33,880 nt of DNA, from NCBI GenBank assembly GCA_944386445.1, contig CALXBD010000059.1, positions 1 through 33,880 on the forward strand. The letters are read 5' to 3'. Numbering within the stretch: position 1 is the stretch's first letter; each line of letters starts with the position of its first letter. Below the pieces are notes generated by a model. The model did no database searches, had not been told where the DNA came from, and saw nothing but the letters and a program-made list of their open reading frames with translations. The stretch is from an uncultured Clostridia bacterium. Its GTDB lineage: Bacteria > Bacillota > Clostridia > Oscillospirales > Ruminococcaceae. The position numbers and the translations under genes are program-made. Positions 1-8,231 of the stretch are shown piece after piece.

Positions 1-1
1 C

Positions 2-115
2 TCACTAGACGACTTCGCAAAACAGCTTGCTATCCACAACCGTCGCTCCAACAATTTCCCTATGAGGCCCCTCCATTGGCTTTCTCCTTTAGAGTTCTCT
101 GTCCAATATCTTTGA
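2..115 (+). CDS. DDE-type integrase/transposase, C-terminal fragment (cut by window edge)
   Basis: The frame is open from the first bases to a TGA at 113-115 and encodes 37 residues. The end contains NNFPMRPLHWLSP, which resembles the conserved C-terminal tail of rve-type DDE transposases (IS3/IS481-like), where a short N-x-x-P-M-x-P-L-x-W-x-S-P motif follows the catalytic core. The catalytic residues would lie off the left edge. The element's right end may be near 120-125, where the minus strand reads TGTAGG, but the other terminal repeat is not visible. Transposase tail is a fairly safe call; the exact family is inferred. Confidence 0.65.
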   Translation, partial: SLDDFAKQLAIHNRRSNNFPMRPLHWLSPLEFSVQYL

Positions 116-135
116 CAATCCTACAAAAAGACAAA

Positions 136-160
136 CGCCCAGACCTCCTCGGCCTGGGCG
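136..160 (-). terminator. Rho-independent terminator after the Gfo/Idh/MocA gene
   Basis: A 10-bp stem with one mismatch and a 5-base loop (arms CGCCCAGACC and GGCCTGGGCG) is followed on the minus strand by TTTGTCTTTTTG. It sits about 20 bases past the stop codon of the oxidoreductase gene. It may also stop plus-strand transcription from the transposase, but the T-tract is better on the minus strand. Confidence 0.8.
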
Positions 161-181
161 AAAACTTCTTTTATATACAGT

Positions 182-1054
182 TTACAGAATGGAAACTTCC
201 TTGCCGGACCGAACAGACTCCTCAATTGCGTTGATCACCGCTACCGGTTTTACCAACTGTTCCCGCGTCACAGGCATTTTTCCTGTTTGGAGCATCTCAA
301 TAAACGCGGAAATTTCCTGAAGATAAATCATAGAAATATCAATTTGACGGGTAACATTTCCGTTTGTGCCAATCAGGACACCGGTACTGTCCTTGGTGCC
401 GCGGGTATAATTCAGAGTGACGTCAAAATCCGAATACCGAAGGATACAAATCCGGCTGCCGTTTTTTTCAAATGCCAACACTGACTGTGGATCATACCCA
501 AATACTGTCAAGGCCATTTCTGTCAGATGGGAGGAATAGAAAAAGAATCCATCGTACTCACTGGCAGGATCTGCAGCAAAATTCATCGTTCCGGTGACGA
601 ATTCTCCTGACTGTCTCCACTGACGGAAGGTATTGGCTAACAGCACCACATCATATGCAAATTTGCACCCGGAGCCTCCGGCAATCGGCACTCCTTTTTT
701 CTCAGAAATTTCGGCCAGTTCCTTCGCTTCTTCCAAATTCACCGTAAACGGCTTATCGATAAACATTGGAAGTCCCGCTTCCAAAAACGGTTTGGAATAC
801 TGATAATGGACAGATCCTTTCCGGCTGGTAACGATCATCGCATCCACTTTTCCCAGAAAATCTGTCGGACGGTCCGCAAGGAAATCCACGCCGGTTTCGT
901 CTATAATTTTTTGTGCCGATTCGATATCTGGCCCGAACACTCCTACTACGCGAACACCTGGGAAACGTTCCTTTCCATTTTCATCCGGCAAATTAATTGC
1001 TCTGGCAAAAGCCATCGCATGGCTGTTTTCTGTTCCGATAATTCCAATTCTCAT
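182..1054 (-). CDS. Gfo/Idh/MocA-family NAD(P)-dependent oxidoreductase
   Basis: The 290-residue cytoplasmic protein begins with a beta-strand and a Rossmann-like turn (GIIGTENSHA, residues 4-13) and has the family lysine motif as Asp100-Lys101-Pro102, the usual EKP site. A substrate-domain histidine may be His176 (FYSSHLTEM). Members typically oxidise or reduce sugar, inositol or amino-sugar hydroxyls with NAD(P)(H). At 290 residues it is shorter than the usual 330-390, with a compact second domain. ATG start, preceded by AAGGGGAAG. It lies 21 bases after the NagB-like gene in the same orientation, so they are probably co-transcribed and act on the same imported sugar. The substrate cannot be read from the sequence. 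Confidence 0.85.
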   Translation of the reverse strand: MRIGIIGTENSHAMAFARAINLPDENGKERFPGVRVVGVFGPDIESAQKIIDETGVDFLADRPTDFLGKVDAMIVTSRKGSVHYQYSKPFLEAGLPMFIDKPFTVNLEEAKELAEISEKKGVPIAGGSGCKFAYDVVLLANTFRQWRQSGEFVTGTMNFAADPASEYDGFFFYSSHLTEMALTVFGYDPQSVLAFEKNGSRICILRYSDFDVTLNYTRGTKDSTGVLIGTNGNVTRQIDISMIYLQEISAFIEMLQTGKMPVTREQLVKPVAVINAIEESVRSGKEVSIL

Positions 1055-1075
1055 AGTTCTTCCCCTTTCTGTACA

Positions 1076-1834
1076 TCAATTCAAAAGAGCAGCACTGTCC
1101 TGATCCAAGTACAATTTTGCGCCCTCACATTGCCGGAGGATAGAAGCCGGACAATTCTCTGTGACTGGTCCCTGGACTGTGGCCTTTACCGCCTGGGCCT
1201 TAGACGCGGCAGGTACCATACAGAAAATGGCTCCCACCCGGGTCAAAGTTGGGATTGTCAAAGTTAGCGCGTGGGTCGGTACCTGTTCCAGCGTTGAAAA
1301 ACATCCGTCATGCACCTGCTGCATCCTGCAGACCTGGTCCAGCTCTACAATTTTAACGACTGCCGGATCATGAAAATCCGCAAAACCCGGATCATTAAAC
1401 GCAATGTGGCCATTCTCCCCGATTCCCATACATACGATATCCACACCGCCTTTCAGCAGAGCGCCATATCGGAGACATTCTGCTTCCGGATCGGCCGCCA
1501 ATCCATTCAGATACTGTACGCTGCGGAAAGGTGCCTTATCAAACAGCCTTTCTCTCAGAAAATTTCCGAATCCCTGGGGAGCATCGGCAGGCAGTCCGAT
1601 GTATTCATCCATATGAAATGCGTCAATTCGCGAAAAATCTATATTAGGATCCGATGCCAATGCCGCCAGAAATTCATTCTGAGAAGGCGCCGCCGCAAAA
1701 ATCATCCGGATGCTGTCCTTCTGCGCCAGCAGTTCCTGAATTTTACCGGAAACGTCCGCCGCTGCTGCGCGTCCCATCTCTGCTCTGGTATCAAAACAAT
1801 AAACTGTCAGTTGGTCCTTTTCAAATGTCCTCAC
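1076..1834 (-). CDS. NagB-like glucosamine-6-phosphate deaminase/isomerase family protein
   Basis: The protein has about 252 residues and carries the family hallmarks F-H-M-DEYIGL and GIGENGHIAFNDPG. NagB converts glucosamine-6-phosphate to fructose-6-phosphate plus ammonia. Against E. coli NagB, Asp72 is kept in DEY, and the loop His143 is kept. The catalytic loop Asp141 position appears to be Asn and Glu148 appears to be Asp, so the substrate or reaction may differ. The reading frame extends to a TTG at 1840, but the Shine-Dalgarno AAGGGGG lies 7 bases before a GTG at 1834, which I prefer. It is the first gene of a two-gene unit with the downstream oxidoreductase. Function as a classical deaminase is uncertain; family membership is clear. 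Confidence 0.82.
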   Translation of the reverse strand: MRTFEKDQLTVYCFDTRAEMGRAAAADVSGKIQELLAQKDSIRMIFAAAPSQNEFLAALASDPNIDFSRIDAFHMDEYIGLPADAPQGFGNFLRERLFDKAPFRSVQYLNGLAADPEAECLRYGALLKGGVDIVCMGIGENGHIAFNDPGFADFHDPAVVKIVELDQVCRMQQVHDGCFSTLEQVPTHALTLTIPTLTRVGAIFCMVPAASKAQAVKATVQGPVTENCPASILRQCEGAKLYLDQDSAALLN

Positions 1835-1865
1835 AAACAATCCCCCTTATAAATACTCTATGTTC

Positions 1866-1913
1866 ACATTACTACAAAAAGAGGCCTGCCGTCAATATTT
1901 CCAATCGGAAATA
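1866..1913 (-). promoter_or_regulatory. Candidate promoter and operator for the NagB-like/oxidoreductase unit
   Basis: On the minus strand TTGACG (1890-1895) is followed after 18 bases by TAATGT (1866-1871). Immediately upstream is a perfect inverted repeat, TATTTCC-AATC-GGAAATA (1896-1913), placed where an activator or repressor could act on the -35 box. The unit is isolated from the upstream AraC gene by a strong terminator, so it needs its own promoter. The boxes are moderate matches only. Confidence 0.4.
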
Positions 1914-1961
1914 AAAGAAAGGTCAACTATTTTCAAAAATCGTGCAATTCTTTTAATTTAG

Positions 1962-1999
1962 AAAAGGTTCCTGCCCCGGTACAGGGGCAGGAACCTTTT
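1962..1999 (-). terminator. Strong terminator after the AraC sensor-regulator gene
   Basis: A perfect 16-bp stem (arm AAAAGGTTCCTGCCCC) with a 6-base loop lies 6 bases past the stop of the regulator gene. The T-run is part of the stem (ends CCTTTT) and is followed by an AT-rich stretch. It separates the importer operon from the NagB-like gene. Confidence 0.88.
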
Positions 2000-2005
2000 C
2001 CTCAC

Positions 2006-4174
2006 CTATTCATTTTCATTTTGCTGATTCTGCCGGTATTCCCTTGGTTTAATTCCCTCATATCGGACAAAGGCCCGTTTAAAGGACAATTCGTTTTCAT
2101 AACCGACCTTTCGCGCGACTTCCGCCACAGGAATCTCTGTTTCCCGAAGATATTCCTTCGCTTTTTCCATCCGGATGCGACACAAGTAGTCATAAAAATT
2201 GATTTTTACTGTTGCCTTAAAGGCCCTTGAAATTGCAGAAACTGACAGCCCCAACTGATCCCCCAGCATCTGCAAGGACAAGTCCGAATTTTCAAAGTTT
2301 TCGTCTACATACCGAAGGATCTTTGCACCGGTGCCATCTGCCTGGGGTTGGCTGAAATAGGAAGTTCTGCCGCAAATTTGTTGTACAAGGCTTTCCAAAT
2401 ACTCCCATTGCTTTTCGCAGCTCAACTGGCCAAAGCTGTCCTCCAAAACCGAGACAGGCTCGGAAGGATCCATTTCCAATTCATCCATCAGTCGAAGAAT
2501 AGTATCAAAGATCATAGACACTACCTTCATCTGCTGAGCAGCAGACAAGGAACGCCGATCATTTTCCCGCCGCAGTTCCCGCAGGATCTTCATCGCAGGC
2601 TCCTCATTGCCCAGCTTCAGGTTATTAACCAACTGCAGTTCCCAATCTGTGGGATAATAGCAACGTGCAGCAGAGAAAGCAGGTCGTTCTCCATTAGAAT
2701 TGGAAAAACTCTGCCGGGCAATGCGTTCCTTGGCAATCTGATAGGATTTACTGATACCAATCAAGCCTTTTTCCTCTCCTCCGCAAGAAATCCGAAGGGT
2801 TACCCCCATTTTTTCCCGAACATAGCGAGAAAGCTTTTTCATCAGCGGTTCCGCTGCCTCATAACCTCTCGGTTCTGAAAATCGCAGTATTGCCACCACA
2901 TTTTCATCAAGGGTTTCCAGTAGGTCGAATTGTACCTGCTCTGCCAAAAGGCCCGCCTTGATGTTCAAAAAGAGTGTAAAGCGCTGTTCCCGGGCGACCT
3001 CCGCACATCGGAAAATCAAGACCGTAAAATACTGGCTGTCCTGATACGGAATCTCGTAATTATCGAGCTGCTCCTGAATCCACTTTTCAGCGAAGCATCC
3101 ATGCAACAAATTGAAAAGAAGATTATTTCGGGCAGAATTCTGATATTGTTTCACCATACTGTTCAATGCCTCTTTTTCGGCGGTAAGCCGGTCCAACGCA
3201 TCCGAAATCGTTTGAAATTCGCTCTGTTTTCGGTCCCCGCCGATACGGCTGACCAATTTGCGGATTGGTCTGTAGCTAAGTGCCGCCAGCAGATATGCTG
3301 CCAGCATCCCCATCAACAAAGACAGCAACAACGCGGTTAATGCTGTGGAAAACTGTTCAAACAATCCTGCCGATGATGCTTCTTTCAGTACCACTTGATA
3401 ATTCCAGAGAAAAATTTCAGACTTTTTTACTGACGAATAATCCTCCGTTGCGGTATCCATGGTCTGATAATGATAAATAGGATGGCCTTCACTGTCAGAA
3501 AAAGTAAACTCCGCTAAATCTCCAAACTGAAATTTATCCAGATAAAGATCCAGAGAAGCTTTGCCGATCCGTATCAATAAGACCGCTCGTGAATCGTTCA
3601 GCACGTCCAGGCTCTGAATGACCAATAGATCCTCAGATCCAGGAATAACGCCGGAATCTCCTGCATTGACCACCTGAAACCGATCCGGTTTTTGAATCAA
3701 CTCCAATAATACAGACTGACCATTCAAATCCCGAATTCCTGCCGTGGATAGAATCTCCTCTATACTTCCCCAGGCGCCGGTAGAGATGGCCTCGTTTTTT
3801 TGAGGCAGCAGCACTACCAAGCTATCGGCAATTCCCAGGGATGCCGCATGGACCAGAAGCTCTTGGCAGATATCACTCTTTCGGGTTGTGTCGAAGTAGC
3901 GGCTGATGATAGCCGAATCTGACCTGGCACGCTGAAGCCAGTTTACTGTCAGCAGCCGATCTCCCAAACTTGTAACGTCAAAGAATTTTCTGTCTACAAC
4001 GCTGATGATATTGGAAACGCTCTGTTCTCGCGCCTCCAAAATCCTGTCATGATTCTCCTTTTGAACCTGGTTATAAAAAAGAGAACTGAAAATCACGATG
4101 GGGATTGAAAGGATAGCGAAATAAGACAACACCATCCGCCGAAATAATCTGCTTTTGATTCCCATTTTCGCCAT
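2006..4174 (-). CDS. Membrane-anchored AraC-family sensor/transcription regulator (YesS-like)
   Basis: The 722-residue protein has a transmembrane segment at about 14-34, an extracytoplasmic sensing region (about 35-275, compatible with a Cache-like fold), a second membrane segment at about 277-299, a cytoplasmic linker, and a C-terminal AraC double helix-turn-helix at about 620-717 (ending SFKRAFVRYEGIKPREYR). This architecture belongs to one-component sensors that control adjacent Lpl/Ytc-type sugar importers in Firmicutes. The frame opens at a TTG at 4177; ATG at 4174, 7 bases after AGGGGG, is the better start. It is the last gene of the importer operon, downstream of the binding protein, separated by a 118-base gap holding a perfect palindrome. 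It probably activates the promoter near 7990. Confidence 0.9.
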   Translation of the reverse strand: MAKMGIKSRLFRRMVLSYFAILSIPIVIFSSLFYNQVQKENHDRILEAREQSVSNIISVVDRKFFDVTSLGDRLLTVNWLQRARSDSAIISRYFDTTRKSDICQELLVHAASLGIADSLVVLLPQKNEAISTGAWGSIEEILSTAGIRDLNGQSVLLELIQKPDRFQVVNAGDSGVIPGSEDLLVIQSLDVLNDSRAVLLIRIGKASLDLYLDKFQFGDLAEFTFSDSEGHPIYHYQTMDTATEDYSSVKKSEIFLWNYQVVLKEASSAGLFEQFSTALTALLLSLLMGMLAAYLLAALSYRPIRKLVSRIGGDRKQSEFQTISDALDRLTAEKEALNSMVKQYQNSARNNLLFNLLHGCFAEKWIQEQLDNYEIPYQDSQYFTVLIFRCAEVAREQRFTLFLNIKAGLLAEQVQFDLLETLDENVVAILRFSEPRGYEAAEPLMKKLSRYVREKMGVTLRISCGGEEKGLIGISKSYQIAKERIARQSFSNSNGERPAFSAARCYYPTDWELQLVNNLKLGNEEPAMKILRELRRENDRRSLSAAQQMKVVSMIFDTILRLMDELEMDPSEPVSVLEDSFGQLSCEKQWEYLESLVQQICGRTSYFSQPQADGTGAKILRYVDENFENSDLSLQMLGDQLGLSVSAISRAFKATVKINFYDYLCRIRMEKAKEYLRETEIPVAEVARKVGYENELSFKRAFVRYEGIKPREYRQNQQNENE

Positions 4175-4224
4175 CAAAAATCCCCCTCAATGAGCATATC
4201 TGTGCCTCTGCTGGAAAACAATTG

Positions 4225-4252
4225 GGGAAAGTAGGCAGCTGCCTACTTTCCC
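4225..4252 (-). terminator. Perfect 28-bp palindrome: attenuator or mRNA-stabilising hairpin
   Basis: The two 14-base arms (GGGAAAGTAGGCAG and its complement) abut without a spacer. It lies between the stop of the binding-protein gene and the regulator gene. There is no clean T-run after it, so it is more likely to reduce read-through or protect the abundant binding-protein mRNA than to stop transcription fully. Confidence 0.55.
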
Positions 4253-4292
4253 ATGAAAACTTAGTATATCACAATTACCGGATTTTGTCTAA

Positions 4293-5969
4293 TTATTTCT
4301 GTGCTTCCAGGAAGCGGGTATACAAATCCTGATCGATTTCCAGCATTTCATCCAAGCCCAGTTCTTTCAGTTCTGCCATATAGGTATCCCAATCATCGAT
4401 GGACTTCTGGCCCAGAATCAACTGGGTGGCCAACTCTTTGGAATAGGTGGTCAGGTCAGTCTGAATTGCAGCTTTCCGTTCCAGTTGCTCCAAAGTCGGC
4501 TGTGCAAAGTAGCTGGCATTGCCCAGGGGGTAACGAGGCTCATGATCGATGATCTCTTTCTGGAATTCAGCTTTGCCGCCGCCGCAGGACTCGATTTCAG
4601 TCTCCATAGCAGCAAACCGGATTCTCGGGAAGGTAGTGCCCAGAAGCCAAGAGCCAATGATGTTGCCTGTCTGAGAGCATTCCTCCCAGTGAGCATTGTC
4701 AATGTTTGGCAGATACTGCTTCTCGCCATCAACGACCTCATAGGTATCGCCTTCAATACCCCAGTTATAAAGGGTCTCGGCGTTGTCGCAATAAACGACG
4801 TCCAGAAGAGCAGCGGCAGCTTCCAGGTTAGTACAGGCTTTTGTAGCGCCCCAACGGCCGGAAACCAACTCAGAAGGCTCAACTGCGATAGCAGGTTCGA
4901 TACCATCCACAGCCTGAAGTGCAGCAATAGGCTGATAGTAAACTTCCGTATCAGCATTGACAGAGGGTTCCAACCAAGCCTGCATTGCATAAGAATAGGT
5001 GGCACCTACCTTATTCTCGGCCATCTTCTGGTCCTGAAGGTCACTGGTAGTCGCGCCAATCAGGCTCGGATCAAGGATTCCTTCATTAACCAAACGATTC
5101 AGGTATGTAAAGTATTCTTTTACGCCGTCCTGATACCAAGGAGAAACGACTTCCTGGGTGGTCAGGTTGATGGTGGTCAGGTCAGAGCCCAGACCAAACC
5201 ATTGAGCGATGCCGTTAGCAAAATTTGATGGATCAAAGGCAAGGATCTCATCCGCTACGCCAGAGCCGTTGACGTCTTGATCCCGGAAGGCTTTCATAAC
5301 AGTAACAAATTCTTCTGCAGTGGTAGGTGCTTCCATACCGACCTTATCCAGCCAGTCCTGACGGATCATGATGACCATGCAGGTGGATCCCAGTTCTCCG
5401 CCATAGGTGGTACGCTGGGTAACATTGGGCAGCCAGTACATATTGCCGTCAGAGGCAGTGCAGACGCCGATGACAAATGGAACTTCTTGCTCAAGGAAAT
5501 TCTTAGCTGTTCCATCGCCTTTTTCCAGAATCTCGTTGATGGGGATCAATGTTCCCTGATTTGCGAGGTTCAGGGCGGTAGTGTCATCCAAATGGGTCAG
5601 ATTCGCAAAGTCGGGCAGGTCGTTTGCGGAAGCCATACGGGTCTGAAGCACGACCTGGTACTGGTCTGTGGCGATGATTTCCATATCCACCGCTACGCCT
5701 TTGTCAGCCAACAAAGATTCGAATTCCTGCCAAACAGGATATTTCTCGCGGTCTTTTAGAAAGATATAGGTGTTGTCGGATTCCGGGGTTAAAATCTTCA
5801 AGGTAGCAAGTTCGCTGTTTCCGCTGTCAGACTGGGAAGCACCAGAAGATGTTTCTGTTGTCTGCCCACCCTGGGAAGACTCCCCGGAATCGCCGCAGCT
5901 GGCCAGTGTCCCGGCGGACATCAGAGCAGCTATAGCGATTGCCAAAGACTTTTTCAGATAGCTTTTCAT
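4293..5969 (-). CDS. Extracellular solute-binding lipoprotein (LplA/YtcQ-like)
   Basis: The 558-residue protein starts with a lipoprotein signal (basic MKSYLKK, hydrophobic core, lipobox LASC with Cys25), followed by a Ser/Thr/Gly-rich linker. The mature part has the family's acidic calcium-loop-like motif DQDVNGSGVADE. Such proteins are anchored outside the membrane and deliver oligosaccharides to a CUT1-type ABC permease. The frame continues upstream to 5993, but AGGAGG lies just before the ATG at 5969. It is third in a permease-permease-binding protein-regulator operon, 61 bases after the second permease gene. No ATPase gene is nearby, so a shared MsmX-type ATPase elsewhere is expected. 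Substrate unknown, probably an oligosaccharide. Confidence 0.93.
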   Translation of the reverse strand: MKSYLKKSLAIAIAALMSAGTLASCGDSGESSQGGQTTETSSGASQSDSGNSELATLKILTPESDNTYIFLKDREKYPVWQEFESLLADKGVAVDMEIIATDQYQVVLQTRMASANDLPDFANLTHLDDTTALNLANQGTLIPINEILEKGDGTAKNFLEQEVPFVIGVCTASDGNMYWLPNVTQRTTYGGELGSTCMVIMIRQDWLDKVGMEAPTTAEEFVTVMKAFRDQDVNGSGVADEILAFDPSNFANGIAQWFGLGSDLTTINLTTQEVVSPWYQDGVKEYFTYLNRLVNEGILDPSLIGATTSDLQDQKMAENKVGATYSYAMQAWLEPSVNADTEVYYQPIAALQAVDGIEPAIAVEPSELVSGRWGATKACTNLEAAAALLDVVYCDNAETLYNWGIEGDTYEVVDGEKQYLPNIDNAHWEECSQTGNIIGSWLLGTTFPRIRFAAMETEIESCGGGKAEFQKEIIDHEPRYPLGNASYFAQPTLEQLERKAAIQTDLTTYSKELATQLILGQKSIDDWDTYMAELKELGLDEMLEIDQDLYTRFLEAQK

Positions 5970-6030
5970 AAGATAAACCTCCTGTTTTATCATTAGCGAG
6001 GCTTCCTGCCCCGCATGGATACATGGACAA

Positions 6031-6927
6031 TTAACCTTTCAAAGAGCCCAGCATAACGCCTTTTACAAAATATTTCTGGAAAAACGGATAAACAAAGATA
6101 ATCGGTAAGGTGGTAAAAATAATCATTGAATAGCGAATTTGCAGATTGGAAAGCTTTTGACGCGCCATTGCCTCCGCAGCCTCAGCCGACACCTGGGAAA
6201 AATCGACATTTTGCTGCACTAGAACACGACGTAGATACAGCTGGAGCGGCTGGAGTGCTTCATTGGGCAAATAGACCATAGGACGGAACCAGTCATTCCA
6301 AACACCAACTACAGTATAGATGGCGATGACAGCCAGAATTGGCTTTGCCAGGGGGAGATATATCTGTGTAAGGATCTGGATATGTCTTGCGCCGTCGATC
6401 TTGGCAGCTTCCCGCATATCCTCCGGGATAGAACGAAAATATGTATGGCACAAAATAATGTTCCACACGTTGATCGCACTTGGAACGATCATTGCCCAAA
6501 TGTTATTATAAAGTCCCAGTTTGGTCATCACCAAGTAAGTCGGAATCAATCCACCACTGAAGTACATCGGAATCAGCAGGAAAATGGTCAGGAATTTTCT
6601 GCCAATAAGCTTTTTGCAGGTCAGCGGATACGCACACAGACAGCACGTAATAAGCATGAGCACAGTATCCGAAACAACATAGACAATCGTATTCAGATAA
6701 GAACGCCACAGGCTGTTATCCTGAAATAACATTTTGTAAGAGTTCAGATAAAGCCCTTTTGGATAGAGATAGATCTTCATGCTGGCAGCTTCCAGCGGGT
6801 CACTGATTGAGAGAATAAATACGTAATACATCGGATAAAGGGTTACCAAGCAAATAATTATCAATACCGCATAGATGATTACATCTGCCAGCCGGCTTCC
6901 CTCCCGAATCCGGTTTTTATGGGTCAC
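6031..6927 (-). CDS. ABC sugar transporter permease (LplC/YtcP-like)
   Basis: The 298-residue integral membrane protein has about six hydrophobic segments and the cytoplasmic EAA loop EAAKIDGARHIQ followed by LPLAKP, which contacts the ATPase. It ends with FFQKYFVKGVMLGSLKG, a typical end of the LplC branch. The start is a GTG at 6925-6927, preceded by AAGGCGGG. It lies 30 bases after the partner permease gene and is co-transcribed with it. It forms a heterodimeric channel with the LplB-like protein. Confidence 0.94.
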   Translation of the reverse strand: MTHKNRIREGSRLADVIIYAVLIIICLVTLYPMYYVFILSISDPLEAASMKIYLYPKGLYLNSYKMLFQDNSLWRSYLNTIVYVVSDTVLMLITCCLCAYPLTCKKLIGRKFLTIFLLIPMYFSGGLIPTYLVMTKLGLYNNIWAMIVPSAINVWNIILCHTYFRSIPEDMREAAKIDGARHIQILTQIYLPLAKPILAVIAIYTVVGVWNDWFRPMVYLPNEALQPLQLYLRRVLVQQNVDFSQVSAEAAEAMARQKLSNLQIRYSMIIFTTLPIIFVYPFFQKYFVKGVMLGSLKG

Positions 6928-6957
6928 AAAAATCCCGCCTTTCCAATCAATATCCGC

Positions 6958-7917
6958 TTAAAACAGCCCGTAATTGGTCAACTTGTTGCTAATGAAGTTA
7001 GCGCCGAAAACCAAGGCAAAATTAATCACGGAAGAGAAGATGCCCACTGCAGCTGTATAGCTGAATTGTCCGCCCTCCAGGCCTACGCGGTAGATATAAG
7101 TTCCGATAACGTCTGCAGTAGGATATGTTGCTGTATTATAAAGCAGCAGGATCAGGTCCGTATTGGAACCTAAAATTCCACCGACAGCCATAATCAGCAT
7201 GATCGCAATAGTTGGAAGGATAGACGGCAATGTAACATACCACATCTGTTTGAAACGATTGGCACCATCCAGTCTTGCGGATTCGTATAAGGCGGGGTCT
7301 ATAGACGACATGGTAGAAAGATACAGGATACTGTTCCATCCAAAGGATTTCCATACATTGGTAATCGTATAAATTACCGGGAACGCGGAAGGAGATGTAT
7401 TCAGCGGAGTCGCTGTCCCGCCAAACAGAACGATAATTTTGTTCACGATACCGCTCATGTCAATAAAGGAAAGAACCATACCGGCTACTACGACTGCGGA
7501 AATGAAATAGGGCAGGTAAGACGCCGTTTGGACAAATTTTTTAAACTTCATATGGCGGACTTCATTCAGCAATAATGCAAATACAATTGGAACCCAAAAT
7601 CCAAAGATCAGATTATAAAGGCTCAGCAGAATTGTATTTGTAATCAATCTGACAAAGTACTTTCCATTGATAAAGTTGACGAAGTGCTTAAGGCCTACCC
7701 AACGGATATTTTCCGTGAGAGAAAAAATAGCCATGCCGGGAGTATAATCCTGAAAGGCAATCAGCAATCCATATAGTGGCAAATAGCACATCATAAAAAT
7801 CAGTATCAGCACCGGAAGCATAATCAGATACAATTCAATGTTTTCATAGATTTGCTCCCGGGTGTACTTTGGCCTGCGTTTATGTAGAACCTTTTCCATG
7901 TTACCTGCAGTCTGCAT
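6958..7917 (-). CDS. ABC sugar transporter permease (LplB/YteP-like)
   Basis: The 319-residue protein has six predicted membrane spans, the EAA-type loop ESARLDGANRFKQ followed by LPSILP, and the C-terminal NFISNKLTNYGLF, all typical of the LplB/YteP branch of CUT1 permeases. It is the first gene of the importer operon, with a well-formed promoter about 75 bases upstream. ATG start after GGGATGAGACC. It is paralogous to the permease at 13476-14441. Confidence 0.94.
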   Translation of the reverse strand: MQTAGNMEKVLHKRRPKYTREQIYENIELYLIMLPVLILIFMMCYLPLYGLLIAFQDYTPGMAIFSLTENIRWVGLKHFVNFINGKYFVRLITNTILLSLYNLIFGFWVPIVFALLLNEVRHMKFKKFVQTASYLPYFISAVVVAGMVLSFIDMSGIVNKIIVLFGGTATPLNTSPSAFPVIYTITNVWKSFGWNSILYLSTMSSIDPALYESARLDGANRFKQMWYVTLPSILPTIAIMLIMAVGGILGSNTDLILLLYNTATYPTADVIGTYIYRVGLEGGQFSYTAAVGIFSSVINFALVFGANFISNKLTNYGLF

Positions 7918-7934
7918 CCGGTCTCATCCCTTTC

Positions 7935-7962
7935 GTTTCAAAAAAGCAATATTTTGTGAAAC
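7935..7962. repeat. Inverted repeat in the importer leader (possible operator or leader hairpin)
   Basis: GTTTCA at 7935-7940 and TGAAAC at 7957-7962 form a dyad around an AT-rich centre, between the -10 box and the start of the first permease gene. It could be a regulator site or a weak leader hairpin. Confidence 0.35.
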
Positions 7963-7987
7963 TTTTTTGTTGATCTTGCATGATGCT

Positions 7988-8016
7988 ATTATATTCTCTC
8001 CAGTAAATTTTGACAA
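7988..8016 (-). promoter_or_regulatory. Promoter of the minus-strand importer operon
   Basis: On the minus strand TTGTCA (8011-8016) and a perfect TATAAT (7988-7993) are separated by exactly 17 bases. It lies in the 314-base gap 7918-8231, which otherwise holds the 7935-7962 dyad and the 8175-8203 terminator. I see nothing else in that gap. Confidence 0.75.
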
Positions 8017-8174
8017 GGAGACTTATTTTGATCTCACTGACATTTTTTGTACACGTGCTGTAATGATTGCTTAAGGCGCCCTTTCAAAGCCTCAAAACCC
8101 AACTCAAAATCAAAAATTGTATCCTACGCAAAAATAGTATGATTGTCTGCTCATGCTTATAACAACTAAAAAAC

Positions 8175-8203
8175 GGCAGGAAACGAAATAATCGTTTCCT
8201 GCC
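8175..8203 (-). terminator. Terminator after the small lipoprotein gene
   Basis: A perfect 12-bp stem (GGCAGGAAACGA arm, 5-base loop) is followed on the minus strand by GTTTTTTAGTTG. It is 28 bases past the stop codon. Confidence 0.92.
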
Positions 8204-8231
8204 TCGAAAAATTTCTGACCGGATAGTTCAT

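Noticed and set aside
5..76. 23-codon minus-strand frame with AAGGAG upstream
   Set aside because: It overlaps the transposase tail in antisense, has no recognisable product, and is likely chance.
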